NCBI RefSeq assembly: GCF_002081825.1
Contig: NZ_MUKU01000004.1
Span: 167,915-231,914 of the forward strand
Reading direction: 5' to 3'
Source of the DNA: Chromobacterium haemolyticum
Lineage (GTDB): Bacteria > Pseudomonadota > Gammaproteobacteria > Burkholderiales > Chromobacteriaceae
Length of the DNA: 64,000 bases
The notes beneath the pieces were generated by a model. The model was not told the origin of the DNA. It searched no databases and saw only the letters and a program-made list of their open reading frames with translations. Position 1 is the first letter of the stretch, and the number at the start of each line of letters is the position of its first letter. The position numbers and the translations under genes were made by a program. This document shows, one piece after another, positions 9,401-18,247 of this stretch.

Positions 9401-10678
9401 CTAATGTTTGCGGCCGATCGCGCGCGCGCCTATGTCGCGGCGCAACTGCTTGCCGGCGAACTGAATCTGGTCGGCCAACACGTAAGCCTTGCCCTGCGCC
9501 ATCTTGACGCTGTCGCCCAGGCCTACCGCGCACAGCACGCGCCCGCCGTTGCTGCGCAGCTGCTTGCCCGCGTCCAGGCTGACGCCGGCGTGGAACACCA
9601 TGCCGTCCTCGCTCTCCGGCGGAAGACCGCTGATCAGATCGCCCTTGCGCGGCGCTTCCGGATAGCCTTCGGCCGCCAGCACCACGCCCAGCGCCACGCG
9701 CCGGTCCCATTCCGCCTCCACCTGGTTCAGGCGGCCGTTGACGCCGGCTTCCAGCAGCACGGTAAAATCAGACTTCAGCCGCGCCATGATGGGCTGGGTT
9801 TCAGGATCGCCGAAGCGGCAATTGAACTCGATGGTATAAGGATTGCCCTGGGCATCTATCATCAGCCCGGCATAGAGAAAACCGGTATAGCTGTGGCCGT
9901 CCTTCTTCATGCCCAGCACCGTGGGCAGGATGATTTCGCGCATCACCCGGTTGTGCACCGCCGGCGTCACCACCGGCGCCGGGCTGTACGCGCCCATGCC
10001 GCCGGTGTTCGGGCCCTGATCATTGTCCAGCAGCCGCTTGTGGTCCTGGCTGGTGGCCATGGGCAGCACGTGGTCGCCGTCCACCATCACGATGAAGCTG
10101 GCCTCCTCGCCTTGCAGGAAGTCCTCGATCACCACGCGCGCGCCGGCGCTGCCCATCTTGTTGCCCACCAGCATGTCGTCGATGGCCGCGTGCGCCTCGT
10201 CCAGCGTCAAGGCCACCACCACGCCCTTGCCTGCGGCCAGGCCGTCGGCTTTGATCACGATGGGCGCGCCCTTGGCGTCGACATAAGCATGGGCGGCGGC
10301 AGCGTCGCTGAAGGTTTCATAAGCGGCGGTGGGGATGCCGTGGCGCTTCATGAAGGCCTTGGCGAAATCCTTGGAGCTTTCCAACTGCGCGCAGTATTGA
10401 GTGGGGCCGAATATCCGCAGCCCCTCGGCGCGGAAGGCGTCCACCACGCCGGCCGCCAACGGCGCTTCCGGGCCCACCACGGTCAGCTCGATTTTCTCCT
10501 GCTTGGCGAAAGCCACCCATTCCGCCACGCTGCCGAGCTCGACGTTGGTCAGATTGGGGTCCAGCGCGGTGCCGGCGTTGCCGGGCGCGACGAAGACCTT
10601 GGACACCCGGCGCGACTTGGCGATGCGCCAGGCCAGCGCGTGCTCGCGCCCGCCGGAGCCGATTACCAGTACTTTCAT
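9401..10678 (-). CDS. purD: Phosphoribosylamine-glycine ligase PurD
   Basis: 425 residues starting MKVLVIGSGGREHALAWR, the standard GARS N-terminus, followed by an ATP-grasp fold with the NCRFGDPETQ segment. It joins phosphoribosylamine and glycine with ATP in de novo purine synthesis. The ATG at 10678 is chosen over an in-frame TTG six bases upstream because GGAG lies eight bases before the ATG. It lies downstream of pagP and purH on the same strand, so a purH-pagP-purD unit is likely, with the lipid A gene between two purine genes. Confidence 0.96.
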   Translation of the reverse strand: MKVLVIGSGGREHALAWRIAKSRRVSKVFVAPGNAGTALDPNLTNVELGSVAEWVAFAKQEKIELTVVGPEAPLAAGVVDAFRAEGLRIFGPTQYCAQLESSKDFAKAFMKRHGIPTAAYETFSDAAAAHAYVDAKGAPIVIKADGLAAGKGVVVALTLDEAHAAIDDMLVGNKMGSAGARVVIEDFLQGEEASFIVMVDGDHVLPMATSQDHKRLLDNDQGPNTGGMGAYSPAPVVTPAVHNRVMREIILPTVLGMKKDGHSYTGFLYAGLMIDAQGNPYTIEFNCRFGDPETQPIMARLKSDFTVLLEAGVNGRLNQVEAEWDRRVALGVVLAAEGYPEAPRKGDLISGLPPESEDGMVFHAGVSLDAGKQLRSNGGRVLCAVGLGDSVKMAQGKAYVLADQIQFAGKQLRRDIGARAIGRKH

Positions 10679-10735
10679 GTGCAATGCTCCACTCGTTTTT
10701 GCGGCGCGCCTCGGCGCACCGGATTTCTCATTCGA

Positions 10736-11329
10736 TCACAATTGCCAACGCAACCAGGCAAACAGGACATTGCCGTTGTTATGCCCGCCCGGGATATAAG
10801 TGGCCTGCAAGGCCAGGCGGCGGTATTCCACCGACACCAGCGGCAGCACCGCCGGCAGCGGCGCATAACTGTAGTCCGAGCGCGCGGTGACGCCGGCGGT
10901 AAAGCCCGCGCCCAAGCGCCAGCCATCCAGCGGACGCCACATTTTTTGGAAGGCGTAGCCCACGAAGGGCTCCACATCCTTATGCGAATCAAGGAAGGCC
11001 ATCGCGTACACCGCGTGCCAATCGCCGTCGGCGTCGTAGCGATAACGTCCCGCACCCAAGCCCCACGGCCGTTCGTTGAACTGCTTGATCTTCTCTCTAT
11101 CGTAGAAGGCCCGGTTGTGCCACGTCACCGCCGGCACGTACAGCTCGTACTGGTCGGAACGCCAGGCCGCCTCGATATTAGCGCGGCCGCGTTGCCAGAA
11201 ACCTTGCGATTCGGCGGCCGGCTCTTCGGCCCGCGCCGCCAGGCTGCAGGACGCCAACAAGCCGGCGCCCAGCCAACAGACAATTGCTCTCATCAGAAAA
11301 ACAACAAATCCATGCAAAGAAGCCGGCAT
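10736..11329 (-). CDS. pagP: Lipid A palmitoyltransferase PagP
   Basis: 197 residues with an N-terminal signal peptide and a PagP beta-barrel. The catalytic residues of PagP are present: His71 in VTWHNR and Asp114-Ser115 in FLDSHKD, with the conserved NERPWG and WRP segments. PagP moves palmitate from phospholipids to lipid A in the outer membrane and responds to loss of lipid asymmetry. The ATG at 11329 has GGAGGAGG five bases upstream; a later ATG at 11293 would also leave a signal peptide but lacks a good ribosome site. It sits between purH and purD, so expression may follow purine genes rather than PhoPQ; this is inferred from position only. Confidence 0.92.
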   Translation of the reverse strand: MPASLHGFVVFLMRAIVCWLGAGLLASCSLAARAEEPAAESQGFWQRGRANIEAAWRSDQYELYVPAVTWHNRAFYDREKIKQFNERPWGLGAGRYRYDADGDWHAVYAMAFLDSHKDVEPFVGYAFQKMWRPLDGWRLGAGFTAGVTARSDYSYAPLPAVLPLVSVEYRRLALQATYIPGGHNNGNVLFAWLRWQL

Positions 11330-11358
11330 GCCGGCCTCCTCCGGTTAATCGGAAAAAC

Positions 11359-12936
11359 TCAGTGGCGGAAGTGACGCACTCCGGTCAGCACCATCGCGAT
11401 GCCATGCTCGTCGGCGGCGGCGAAGACTTCTTCGTCGCGCATCGAACCACCCGGCTGGATGATGGCCTTGATTCCCTGTTCGGCGATGACGTCGATGCCG
11501 TCGCGGAAGGGGAAGAAGGCGTCGGACGACGCCACCGCGCCCTGCAGGCTCAAGCCGGCGTCCGCCGCCTTGCGCGCCGCGATGCGGGTGGAGTCCACGC
11601 GGCTCATCTGACCGGCGCCGATACCGGCAGTCTGACCATTTTTACAGAAAACAATTGCATTCGACTTCACATATTTCGCCACGCGCCAGGCAAACAACAG
11701 GTCGGACAGCTCCTGCGGCGTCGGTTGACGTTGGGTCACCACGCGCAACTCGTCCAGGCCCACATTGCGGATGTCCGGCGTCTGCACCAGCACGCCGCCG
11801 CCAACGCGCTTCAGTTCGAAGCGGTTGGAGCCGGCTTCCAACGGAATTTCCAGCACGCGCACATTCTTCTTGGCGGCGATGACGGCCTTGGCTTCCTCGG
11901 TGAAAGCCGGCGCGATCAACACTTCCAGGAACTGGCCGGTCACCGCTTCCACCGTGGGGGCGTCCACCGGGCGGTTGAAGGCGATGATGCCGCCGAAAGC
12001 GCTGGTGGTGTCGGTGGCGAAAGCCAGCCGATAGGCGCTTAGCGTGTCGCCCGCCACCGCCACGCCGCAGGGGTTGGCGTGCTTCACGATGACGCAGGCG
12101 GTATCCTCGAAGGTCTTCACTGCCTCCCAGGCGGCGTCGGCGTCGGCGATATTGTTGTAGGACAGTTCCTTGCCTTGCAGCTGGCGGTAATTGGCGATGG
12201 AGCCGGCGGCCGGGTCCAGATCGCGGTAGAAGGCGGCCGCCTGGTGCGGGTTCTCTCCGTAACGCATGCCCTGAACTTTGACGAACTGAGCGTTGAGGCG
12301 TTTGGGGAAGGCCACGCGTTCCGGCTTGCCCGCCAGCGCGCCGTCGGCCAGGCTGGTCAGATAGTTGGAAATGGCGCCGTCGTAGGCCGCGGTGTGAGTG
12401 AAGGCCTTCTTGGCCAACTCAAAGCGAGTGGCCTTGGACAGCGCGCCGCCGTTGGCGCGCATTTCCTCGGCCAGCGCCGCGTAATCGGCGGCGTCGGTGA
12501 CGATGGCCACGTGCGCCCAGTTCTTGGCGGCGGAACGCACCATGGTCGGCCCGCCGATGTCGATGTTCTCAATCGCGTCTTCCAGCTCGCAGTCCGGATT
12601 GGCGATGGTGGCTTCAAACGGGTAGAGGTTGACGCAGACCAGATCGATGTTGCCGATATCGTGCTCGGCCATCTTGGCCACGTGTTCCGGCAGATCACGG
12701 CGGCCCAGGATGCCGCCGTGCACTTTCGGATGCAAGGTCTTGACCCGGCCGTCCAGCATTTCCGGGAAGCCGGTGTAGTCGGACACCTCGGTCACCGACA
12801 CGCCGGCGTCGGCCAGCAGTTTGGCGGTGCCGCCGGTGGACAGGATGTGCACGCCTTGGGAGGCCAGGGCCTGGGCGAATTCCAGAATGCCGCTCTTGTC
12901 GGAGACGCTGATCAGCGCGCGTTCGATTTTGCTCAT
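11359..12936 (-). CDS. purH: Bifunctional AICAR formyltransferase/IMP cyclohydrolase PurH
   Basis: 525 residues (E. coli 529). The N-terminal ~200 residues are the MGS-like IMP cyclohydrolase domain ([11 protein letters not shown], then STGGTAKLL). The C-terminal domain is the AICAR transformylase, with the catalytic Lys-His of VKHANPCG near residue 284. It carries out the last two steps of IMP synthesis. The start [14 protein letters not shown] is family-typical. An intrinsic terminator for the upstream fis gene ends about 30 bases before this start, so purH needs its own promoter or read-through. Confidence 0.96.
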   Translation of the reverse strand: MSKIERALISVSDKSGILEFAQALASQGVHILSTGGTAKLLADAGVSVTEVSDYTGFPEMLDGRVKTLHPKVHGGILGRRDLPEHVAKMAEHDIGNIDLVCVNLYPFEATIANPDCELEDAIENIDIGGPTMVRSAAKNWAHVAIVTDAADYAALAEEMRANGGALSKATRFELAKKAFTHTAAYDGAISNYLTSLADGALAGKPERVAFPKRLNAQFVKVQGMRYGENPHQAAAFYRDLDPAAGSIANYRQLQGKELSYNNIADADAAWEAVKTFEDTACVIVKHANPCGVAVAGDTLSAYRLAFATDTTSAFGGIIAFNRPVDAPTVEAVTGQFLEVLIAPAFTEEAKAVIAAKKNVRVLEIPLEAGSNRFELKRVGGGVLVQTPDIRNVGLDELRVVTQRQPTPQELSDLLFAWRVAKYVKSNAIVFCKNGQTAGIGAGQMSRVDSTRIAARKAADAGLSLQGAVASSDAFFPFRDGIDVIAEQGIKAIIQPGGSMRDEEVFAAADEHGIAMVLTGVRHFRH

Positions 12937-12968
12937 GGTTCTCTACCGCGTTAACTAAAAAGGAACAC

Positions 12969-13005
12969 AAAAAAAACCGGCCACCCTATTCGGTATGGCC
13001 GGTTT
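12969..13005 (-). terminator. Intrinsic terminator after fis
   Basis: Perfect 10-bp stem AAACCGGCCA / TGGCCGGTTT with a 12-base loop, followed on the minus strand by a run of eight or nine T. It starts a few bases after the fis stop and ends about 30 bases before the purH start. Confidence 0.85.
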
Positions 13006-13009
13006 GTCT

Positions 13010-13246
13010 TCATATCAAATCATAAGACTTCATCTTTTTGCGCAGGGTGTTGCGGTTCAATCCCAGCAACTCCGCCGCCCGGGTCTGATTGCCCTGGGTG
13101 TGTATCAGCACCACCTCGAGCAATGGCTTTTCCACGCAAGCCAACACCATGTCGTAGATGGCGGAGGGGTTCTCGCCATCCAGGTCCCTGAAATACTGTT
13201 CCATCGCCAGCCGCACCGACTGCGAGATATGGTCATTGTTCTGCAT
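13010..13246 (-). CDS. fis: DNA-binding protein Fis
   Basis: 78 residues, shorter than E. coli Fis (98) but near the usual betaproteobacterial size. The C-terminal helix-turn-helix QTRAAELLGLNRNTLRKKM is nearly canonical; the N-terminal beta-hairpin arm is reduced. Fis bends DNA and modulates rRNA, tRNA and recombination sites. It follows dusB by about 30 bases, the conserved dusB-fis arrangement. The ATG at 13246 (MQNNDHISQS) is preferred; a TTG at 13264 in frame would add six residues. A terminator lies directly after the stop. Confidence 0.93.
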   Translation of the reverse strand: MQNNDHISQSVRLAMEQYFRDLDGENPSAIYDMVLACVEKPLLEVVLIHTQGNQTRAAELLGLNRNTLRKKMKSYDLI

Positions 13247-13276
13247 GGTTATTATTCTGTCCAAGTCTGATTGGAA

Positions 13277-14320
13277 TTAGCCATCCACCACCGTCTCCAG
13301 GTCGTGGTCCAACGCTTCCCCAGCGCCATCCAAATACACCAGCCGTTCGGAGTCCCCCGCCAAACGGTCGAAGTAAGCCGCCACGGCCAAGCGCTGTTCC
13401 GCCGTGGACTCGAGTTGGTACATCTGCTGGCGGAACGCATTTCCGCCCTGCAGTCCCTTGGTGTACCAGGCGATGTGCTTGCGGGCGATGCGGCAGCCCG
13501 AGTATTCGCCGTAAAACTGGTATAGCTCATCCAGATGCCCCAGCAAGAGCTGGCGGATCTCGCTCACCTCCGGCGGCGGCAGGCATTCGCCGCTATCCAG
13601 AAAATGCTGAATTTCGCGGAAAATCCACGGCCGGCCCTGGGCCGCCCGTCCTATCATGATGGCATCGGCGCCGGTATGTTCCAGCACCCACTGTGCTTTC
13701 TGCGGGGTATCGATGTCGCCGTTGGCGATCAACGGAATCCGGATCTGCCGCTTCACCTCGCGTATCGTGTCGTACTCGGCCGCGCCGCGATACATATCCT
13801 CGCGGGTGCGGCCGTGCAAGGCCAGCGCGGCAATGCCGCAATCCTCCGCCAGCCTGGCCACCCTCAAGGCGTTACGGTGCTCAGGGCTCCAACCGGTACG
13901 CGTCTTCAGCGTCACCGGCACGTCCACCGCCTTGACCACCGCCTCCAGGATGCGGCCCACCAGCGCCTCGTCGCGCAGCAGCGCCGAACCAGCGGCCACA
14001 TTGCACACCTTTTTGGCCGGACAGCCCATATTGATGTCGATGATCTGCGCGCCGCGCTCCACGTTGAGCCGCGCCGCCTCGGCCATTTGCGCCGGATCGG
14101 AACCGGCGATCTGCACCGAGATCGGCTCCACCTCGCCGGCGTGATCGGCGCGGCGCAAGGTCTTGGCCGTGGTCCACAGCGCCTTGTTGGAGGTGATCAT
14201 TTCCGATACCGCCATGCCGGCGCCCAATTGCTTGCACAGCATGCGGAACGGTCTATCCGTCACCCCGGCCATGGGCGCCACGATCAGCCGGTTTTTCAAT
14301 GTGTACGAACCAATGCGCAT
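13277..14320 (-). CDS. dusB: tRNA-dihydrouridine synthase DusB
   Basis: 347 residues starting MRIGSYTLKNRLIVAPMAGV, typical of DusB. The TIM-barrel FMN enzyme reduces uridine to dihydrouridine in the tRNA D-loop; the catalytic Cys sits in NMGCPAKKV. Longer in-frame starts exist up to 14419 but are rejected because a TACAAT -10 box at 14359-14364 lies inside that extension. First gene of the dusB-fis operon. Confidence 0.94.
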   Translation of the reverse strand: MRIGSYTLKNRLIVAPMAGVTDRPFRMLCKQLGAGMAVSEMITSNKALWTTAKTLRRADHAGEVEPISVQIAGSDPAQMAEAARLNVERGAQIIDINMGCPAKKVCNVAAGSALLRDEALVGRILEAVVKAVDVPVTLKTRTGWSPEHRNALRVARLAEDCGIAALALHGRTREDMYRGAAEYDTIREVKRQIRIPLIANGDIDTPQKAQWVLEHTGADAIMIGRAAQGRPWIFREIQHFLDSGECLPPPEVSEIRQLLLGHLDELYQFYGEYSGCRIARKHIAWYTKGLQGGNAFRQQMYQLESTAEQRLAVAAYFDRLAGDSERLVYLDGAGEALDHDLETVVDG

Positions 14321-14358
14321 GCTTGCAAAACTCTGGGATAGCTGACTGAAGGGCCGGT

Positions 14359-14364
14359 ATTGTA
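14359..14364 (-). promoter_or_regulatory. Candidate -10 box for dusB-fis
   Basis: TACAAT on the minus strand about 40 bases before the dusB ATG. The -35 region is weak. It argues for the shorter dusB start. Confidence 0.45.
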
Positions 14365-14413
14365 AAGCTTTTTCCCTGGGACGTGGATTTTTTTTGCTTA
14401 TTTTTTGAGCAAA

Positions 14414-14435
14414 CCCCATAGCGTCAAGCCATGGG
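14414..14435 (-). terminator. Weak hairpin downstream of rnpB
   Basis: CCCAT-x-GC / GC-x-ATGGG stem with a GTCAA-type loop lies about 10 bases past the inferred rnpB 3' end on the minus strand, followed by only a short T-run. A possible rnpB terminator or processing boundary. Confidence 0.35.
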
Positions 14436-14445
14436 ATCGCGGGGA

Positions 14446-14913
14446 TGAGGTGGAAGTTGGCCGATAAGCCGGGTCTTGTCGTTGGACAGTCATTCCTCTA
14501 GGCCTGCCGTTACCGACAGGCTCAAGCGACCTACCCGGGGATATACGCGAGCAACGTCAATTCCCCCTATTTGGTCTTGCTCCGGATGGGGTTTTGCCTG
14601 CCGTCCGTGTTACCACGTCCGCGGTGCGCTCTTACCGCAGAATAGGGCACCACACCCTACCTGTCCAACCGGACTCTCGCCCGGCCAGTACACCTTTTCA
14701 CCCTTGCCTGATCCGTCCCGCCGCTTGCGCGGCGAAATAAAGAATCCACGCCCTTGCGGGCGCTTCTTCCGGCCATCGGCGGTTCAGCTCTCTGCGCCAC
14801 TTTCCATCGCCTCACGGCGTCCGGCCGTTAACCGGCATCCTGCTCTACGGAGCCCGGACTTTCCTCCCCGCTCCTTCTTGCGAATTCGCGCGGCGACTGT
14901 CTGGCCAACTTCC
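14446..14913 (-). ncRNA. rnpB: RNase P RNA, bacterial type A
   Basis: On the minus strand the 5' end reads GGAAGTTGGCCAGACAGTCG and the 3' end CCCGGCTTATCGGCCAACTT, whose GGAAGTTGGCC/GGCCAACTTCC arms form helix P1. Conserved blocks are in order: GAGGAAAGTCCGGGCTCC, the AGAGAGCTGAACCGCCGATGG-like block, GGTAAGAGCGCACCG, GGAGCAAGACCAAATAGGGG and GAATGACTGTCCA. This RNA is the catalytic subunit that matures tRNA 5' ends. At about 468 bases it is longer than E. coli M1 RNA (377); the extra length lies on both sides of GATCAGGCAAGGGTGAAA, in the P12-P14 region. Ends are set from the P1 helix and could be off by a few bases. Confidence 0.93.
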
Positions 14914-14920
14914 GGCCGCC

Positions 14921-14926
14921 ATTCTA
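14921..14926 (-). promoter_or_regulatory. Candidate -10 box for rnpB
   Basis: TAGAAT on the minus strand, seven bases before the inferred rnpB 5' end, the right place for a sigma-70 -10 element. No good -35 hexamer is seen in the very GC-rich stretch upstream. Confidence 0.5.
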
Positions 14927-15018
14927 CCCGATTCCGCCCCGGCCGGCCCGACATTTTGCCATGACAAACGCGATAATCCCTTATACTGGCGGGTCCACCG
15001 AGCGATAACGACAAAAAC

Positions 15019-18000
15019 ATGGAGCTGAATCAGGCCAAGCTGTCCCGTCTGCAATTGTTTGGCACGCTCGCCATTGTGTTCATGCTGGCGCTGACCTTGT
15101 CCAGCTACTTCCTGCTGAGCAGCTGGAACGACTTCCAGACCCGCCAGCACACCATACGCCAGGACGCTTACGCCCGCGCGCGCGACTACCTGCGCTCCTA
15201 CGCCGACCACGCCGCTCAAACCCTGTCCGCGCTGCGCGAACGCACCAACGACACCCTGAAGCAAAGGCTGCGCGAACAGGTGGACCAGGCCTGGAACCTG
15301 GCCGACGCCATCTGGCGCCAGGAACGCCTGCACCGCCCGCCTCATCAGGTGCAGCGGCTGATCGCGGAGGCGCTGCGGCCGCTGCGCTATTTCGACGGTC
15401 GCGGCTACTTCTTCATCGACGGCCTGGACGGGCGCTGCGTGCTGCTGCCCACCGCGCCGCAGTTGGAAGGCGGCTCGCTCCTGGCCAACCGCGACGACCA
15501 AGGCCGCTATATCATGCGCGCGCTGATCGAATCCGTGGACAACCCTCAACAGCGCGGCTTCAGCTCTTACCGCTGGTACCAGCCGGGCCGAGGCGAGATG
15601 AGCGAGAAAGTCGCCTACGCCCGCCGTTTCGGGCCCTACAACTGGCTGATAGGCAGCGGCGAGTATCTGAACAACGTCGAAACCGATATGCAGAAGCAAG
15701 GCCTGGAGATGCTGGCGCGGATGCGCTTCGGCCACGACAGCGGCGACTTCATGATCATAGACCGCCACGGAGTGATCTTGCTGGACCCGTCCAATCCGAC
15801 GATGAACGGCAAGCACTACTCCGCCCTGCCCGGCGCCGACCGCGGCCGCATTGCTGAACTGATCCGCCGCGGCAAGCAAGGCGGTTTCATGGAATACCTG
15901 ATCAGCAGCCTGGACGCGCCGCAAGGCGAGCGCTATCTGTCCTACGCGCGCCAACTGCCGGGCTGGGACTGGACCCTGGTCACCAGCCTGCGCGTGCAGT
16001 CCATCGAAGACAGCAGCCAACGGGCGCGACAGGAACTGGAGCGCAGTCTGCGCGAACGCATCGTCGCCACCTTGCTGCTGACCCTGGCCGCCCTCTTGGT
16101 CGCCGCGGCTTTCTGCTGGTTCTTCCTGCGCTGGCTCAACGCGCTGGTGCAGCGCTACCGCCAGGACCTGCAGCAAAGCCACCTCTCGCTGGAACAGCGC
16201 TCGCGCGACCTGCGCCTCAGCCACTTCATGGTGGACAACGCCACCGATCTGATCGCGTTGCGCAACGCCGCCGGCGACATCGTCTACTGCAATCAAGCGG
16301 CGCGCCAACGATTGGATTGCGGTTGTGACGCCGCAACGCTGACCCGCGCGCTGTTCCGTCCGGCCACGGACGCCCTGCCCCGCACCTTCGACACCCGGCT
16401 GCAGTGCTGCGGCGAAGAGCAATGGCTGGAGGTTACCGTCAGCCCGCTCAACTACCAGGGCGAAGACTATCTGTGCGCCACCGGCCGCGACATCACCGCC
16501 CGCCGCCAGACCGACCGCCAACTGCGGCTGGCCGCCAAGGTGTTCGAATCCAGCAACGAGGCCATCCTGGTCACCGACCCGGACAACCACATCCTGGCGG
16601 TCAACCGCGCCTTCTGCGCGATCACCGGCTACGAAGAGAGCGAGGCGCTGGGCCAGACTCCCGCCCTGCTCGCCTCCGGCCGTCACGAACCGGCCTTCTT
16701 CGAAAACATGTGGCAGCAGCTGACCCAGCGCGGCCAATGGTCCGGCGAGATCTGGAACCGCCGCAAGAACGGCGACATCTTCCCGGAATGGCTGAACATC
16801 AGCGTGCTGCAAAACGAACAGGGCGAAATCAGCCATTACGTGGCGCTGTTCACCGACATCTCCGAACGCAAGGAGCAAGAGGCGCGGGTCCAGCACCTGG
16901 CCGAGTACGACGCGCTGACAGACCTGCCCAACCGCGTGCTGATCAACGACCGGCTGCAGCAGGCGATCCGCCAGGCCGAGTTGCGTCAGGGCCAGCTGGC
17001 GGTGCTGTTCGTCGATCTGGATCACTTCAAGAACATCAACGACACCCTGGGCCACGGCTTGGGCGACGAGCTGTTGAAACAGGCGGCCGGCCGCCTAGGC
17101 GCCGCGGTGGGCGCGCTGGACACTGTCGGCCGCACCGGCGGCGACGAGTTCGTGCTCATCCTGCCGTCCATCGATCAGCCCGGCGAGGCCGCGCAAGTGG
17201 CCGAACGCGTGCTGGCCGCGATGCAACGCCCCTTCGACATCGGCGCCCACCAGCTTACCGTCAGTTGCAGCATAGGCATCAGCCTGATGCCGGACGACGG
17301 CCGCGACCTGCAGAATCTGCTGATGAACGCCGATCTCGCCATGTACCACGCCAAGGCGCACGGCCGCAGCACCTTCCGCTTCTACACCCGGGAAATGAAC
17401 GTGGAAGTGGCCGAACGGCTGCATCTGGAAACCCGGCTGCGCCGCGCCATCGAACATGGCGAGCTCTATCTGGTTTATCAGCCGCAGTTCAATATGAGCG
17501 GCGAGCGCCTGCTCGGCTGCGAGGCGCTGGTGCGCTGGCGCGATCCGGAACACGGCTTGATCATGCCCTCGCGCTTCATTCCCATCGCAGAGGACACCGG
17601 CCTGGTGGTGCCGCTGGGACGCTGGGTGCTGGGCGAAGCTTGCCGCCAGGCGGCGCAATGGTACGACAGCGGCCTGCGCCCGGTGCGCATGGCGGTGAAT
17701 GTCTCGGCGCGGCAACTGACGCGGCCGGACTTCGTCGACGACGTGCGCGACGCACTGCAAAGCAGCGGTTTGCCCGGCTACTGCCTTGAGATCGAAGTCA
17801 CCGAAAGCACGCTGATGGAGGACGCGGATTTCGCCGCGCGCCAGTTGGCGGTGATCAAGGCGATGGGCGTGCGCTTGTCGATAGACGATTTCGGCACCGG
17901 CTACTCCAGCCTGGCCTATCTGAAGCGCTTTGCGCCGGACACCATCAAAATAGACCGCTCCTTCATCATCGATCTACCGCAGGACGAGGAAAACGCGGCC

Positions 18001-18198
18001 ATCGTCTCCGCCATCGTTCACCTGGCCAACGCGCTGGGCATGGACACGCTGGCCGAGGGCGTCGAACACCCGCAGCAGCAAATCTACCTGGGCAAGCTGG
18101 GCTGCTCGGCGATGCAGGGCTATCTGCTGGGCGCGCCGCTGTCGGCCGAGGCGATGGAACAACGGATGGACGCCTTGCGGCAGCGACTGTCCGTCTGA
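15019..18198 (+). CDS. Membrane sensor with Cache, PAS, GGDEF and EAL domains
   Basis: 1059 residues. A membrane helix at ~10-33 and another at ~350-372 bound a periplasmic region of about 310 residues with two Cache-like repeats (GRGYFFID, then GDFMIIDRHG). PAS domains follow at roughly 395-620, then GGDEF (motif intact, near residue 706) and EAL (intact CEALVRW near 834, with DDFGTGYSS near 955). Such proteins make and/or break cyclic di-GMP in response to a periplasmic ligand. Both catalytic signatures are intact, so the net activity cannot be called. TATACT at 14982-14987 is a possible -10 box; it shares the short intergenic region with the divergent rnpB promoter. No neighbour suggests its ligand or target. 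Confidence 0.9.
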   Translation: MELNQAKLSRLQLFGTLAIVFMLALTLSSYFLLSSWNDFQTRQHTIRQDAYARARDYLRSYADHAAQTLSALRERTNDTLKQRLREQVDQAWNLADAIWRQERLHRPPHQVQRLIAEALRPLRYFDGRGYFFIDGLDGRCVLLPTAPQLEGGSLLANRDDQGRYIMRALIESVDNPQQRGFSSYRWYQPGRGEMSEKVAYARRFGPYNWLIGSGEYLNNVETDMQKQGLEMLARMRFGHDSGDFMIIDRHGVILLDPSNPTMNGKHYSALPGADRGRIAELIRRGKQGGFMEYLISSLDAPQGERYLSYARQLPGWDWTLVTSLRVQSIEDSSQRARQELERSLRERIVATLLLTLAALLVAAAFCWFFLRWLNALVQRYRQDLQQSHLSLEQRSRDLRLSHFMVDNATDLIALRNAAGDIVYCNQAARQRLDCGCDAATLTRALFRPATDALPRTFDTRLQCCGEEQWLEVTVSPLNYQGEDYLCATGRDITARRQTDRQLRLAAKVFESSNEAILVTDPDNHILAVNRAFCAITGYEESEALGQTPALLASGRHEPAFFENMWQQLTQRGQWSGEIWNRRKNGDIFPEWLNISVLQNEQGEISHYVALFTDISERKEQEARVQHLAEYDALTDLPNRVLINDRLQQAIRQAELRQGQLAVLFVDLDHFKNINDTLGHGLGDELLKQAAGRLGAAVGALDTVGRTGGDEFVLILPSIDQPGEAAQVAERVLAAMQRPFDIGAHQLTVSCSIGISLMPDDGRDLQNLLMNADLAMYHAKAHGRSTFRFYTREMNVEVAERLHLETRLRRAIEHGELYLVYQPQFNMSGERLLGCEALVRWRDPEHGLIMPSRFIPIAEDTGLVVPLGRWVLGEACRQAAQWYDSGLRPVRMAVNVSARQLTRPDFVDDVRDALQSSGLPGYCLEIEVTESTLMEDADFAARQLAVIKAMGVRLSIDDFGTGYSSLAYLKRFAPDTIKIDRSFIIDLPQDEENAAIVSAIVHLANALGMDTLAEGVEHPQQQIYLGKLGCSAMQGYLLGAPLSAEAMEQRMDALRQRLSV

Positions 18199-18242
18199 AT
18201 CCAGGCCGGCGCATGGCGGGGCCGGATTCAGACGAAGGCCGC
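18194..18242. terminator. Bidirectional hairpin between convergent genes
   Basis: TCTGAATCC and GGATTCAGA arms form a perfect 9-bp stem, extended by GGCC pairs, around the stop of the GGDEF-EAL gene and just before the stop of the convergent permease gene. There is no long T-run, so it is a likely but not proven terminator. Confidence 0.5.
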
Positions 18243-18247
18243 CAGTC

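Noticed and set aside
9404..11374. Long plus-strand open frame (656 codons) opposite purD and pagP
   Set aside because: It is antisense to two clearly recognisable genes, has low-complexity His/Ala/Arg-rich composition and resembles no family. It is an effect of high GC.
18188..18202. TCCGTCTGAA, one base from the neisserial DNA uptake sequence
   Set aside because: A single imperfect copy in 64 kb, explained by the hairpin after the GGDEF-EAL gene; no dense repeat of it elsewhere.
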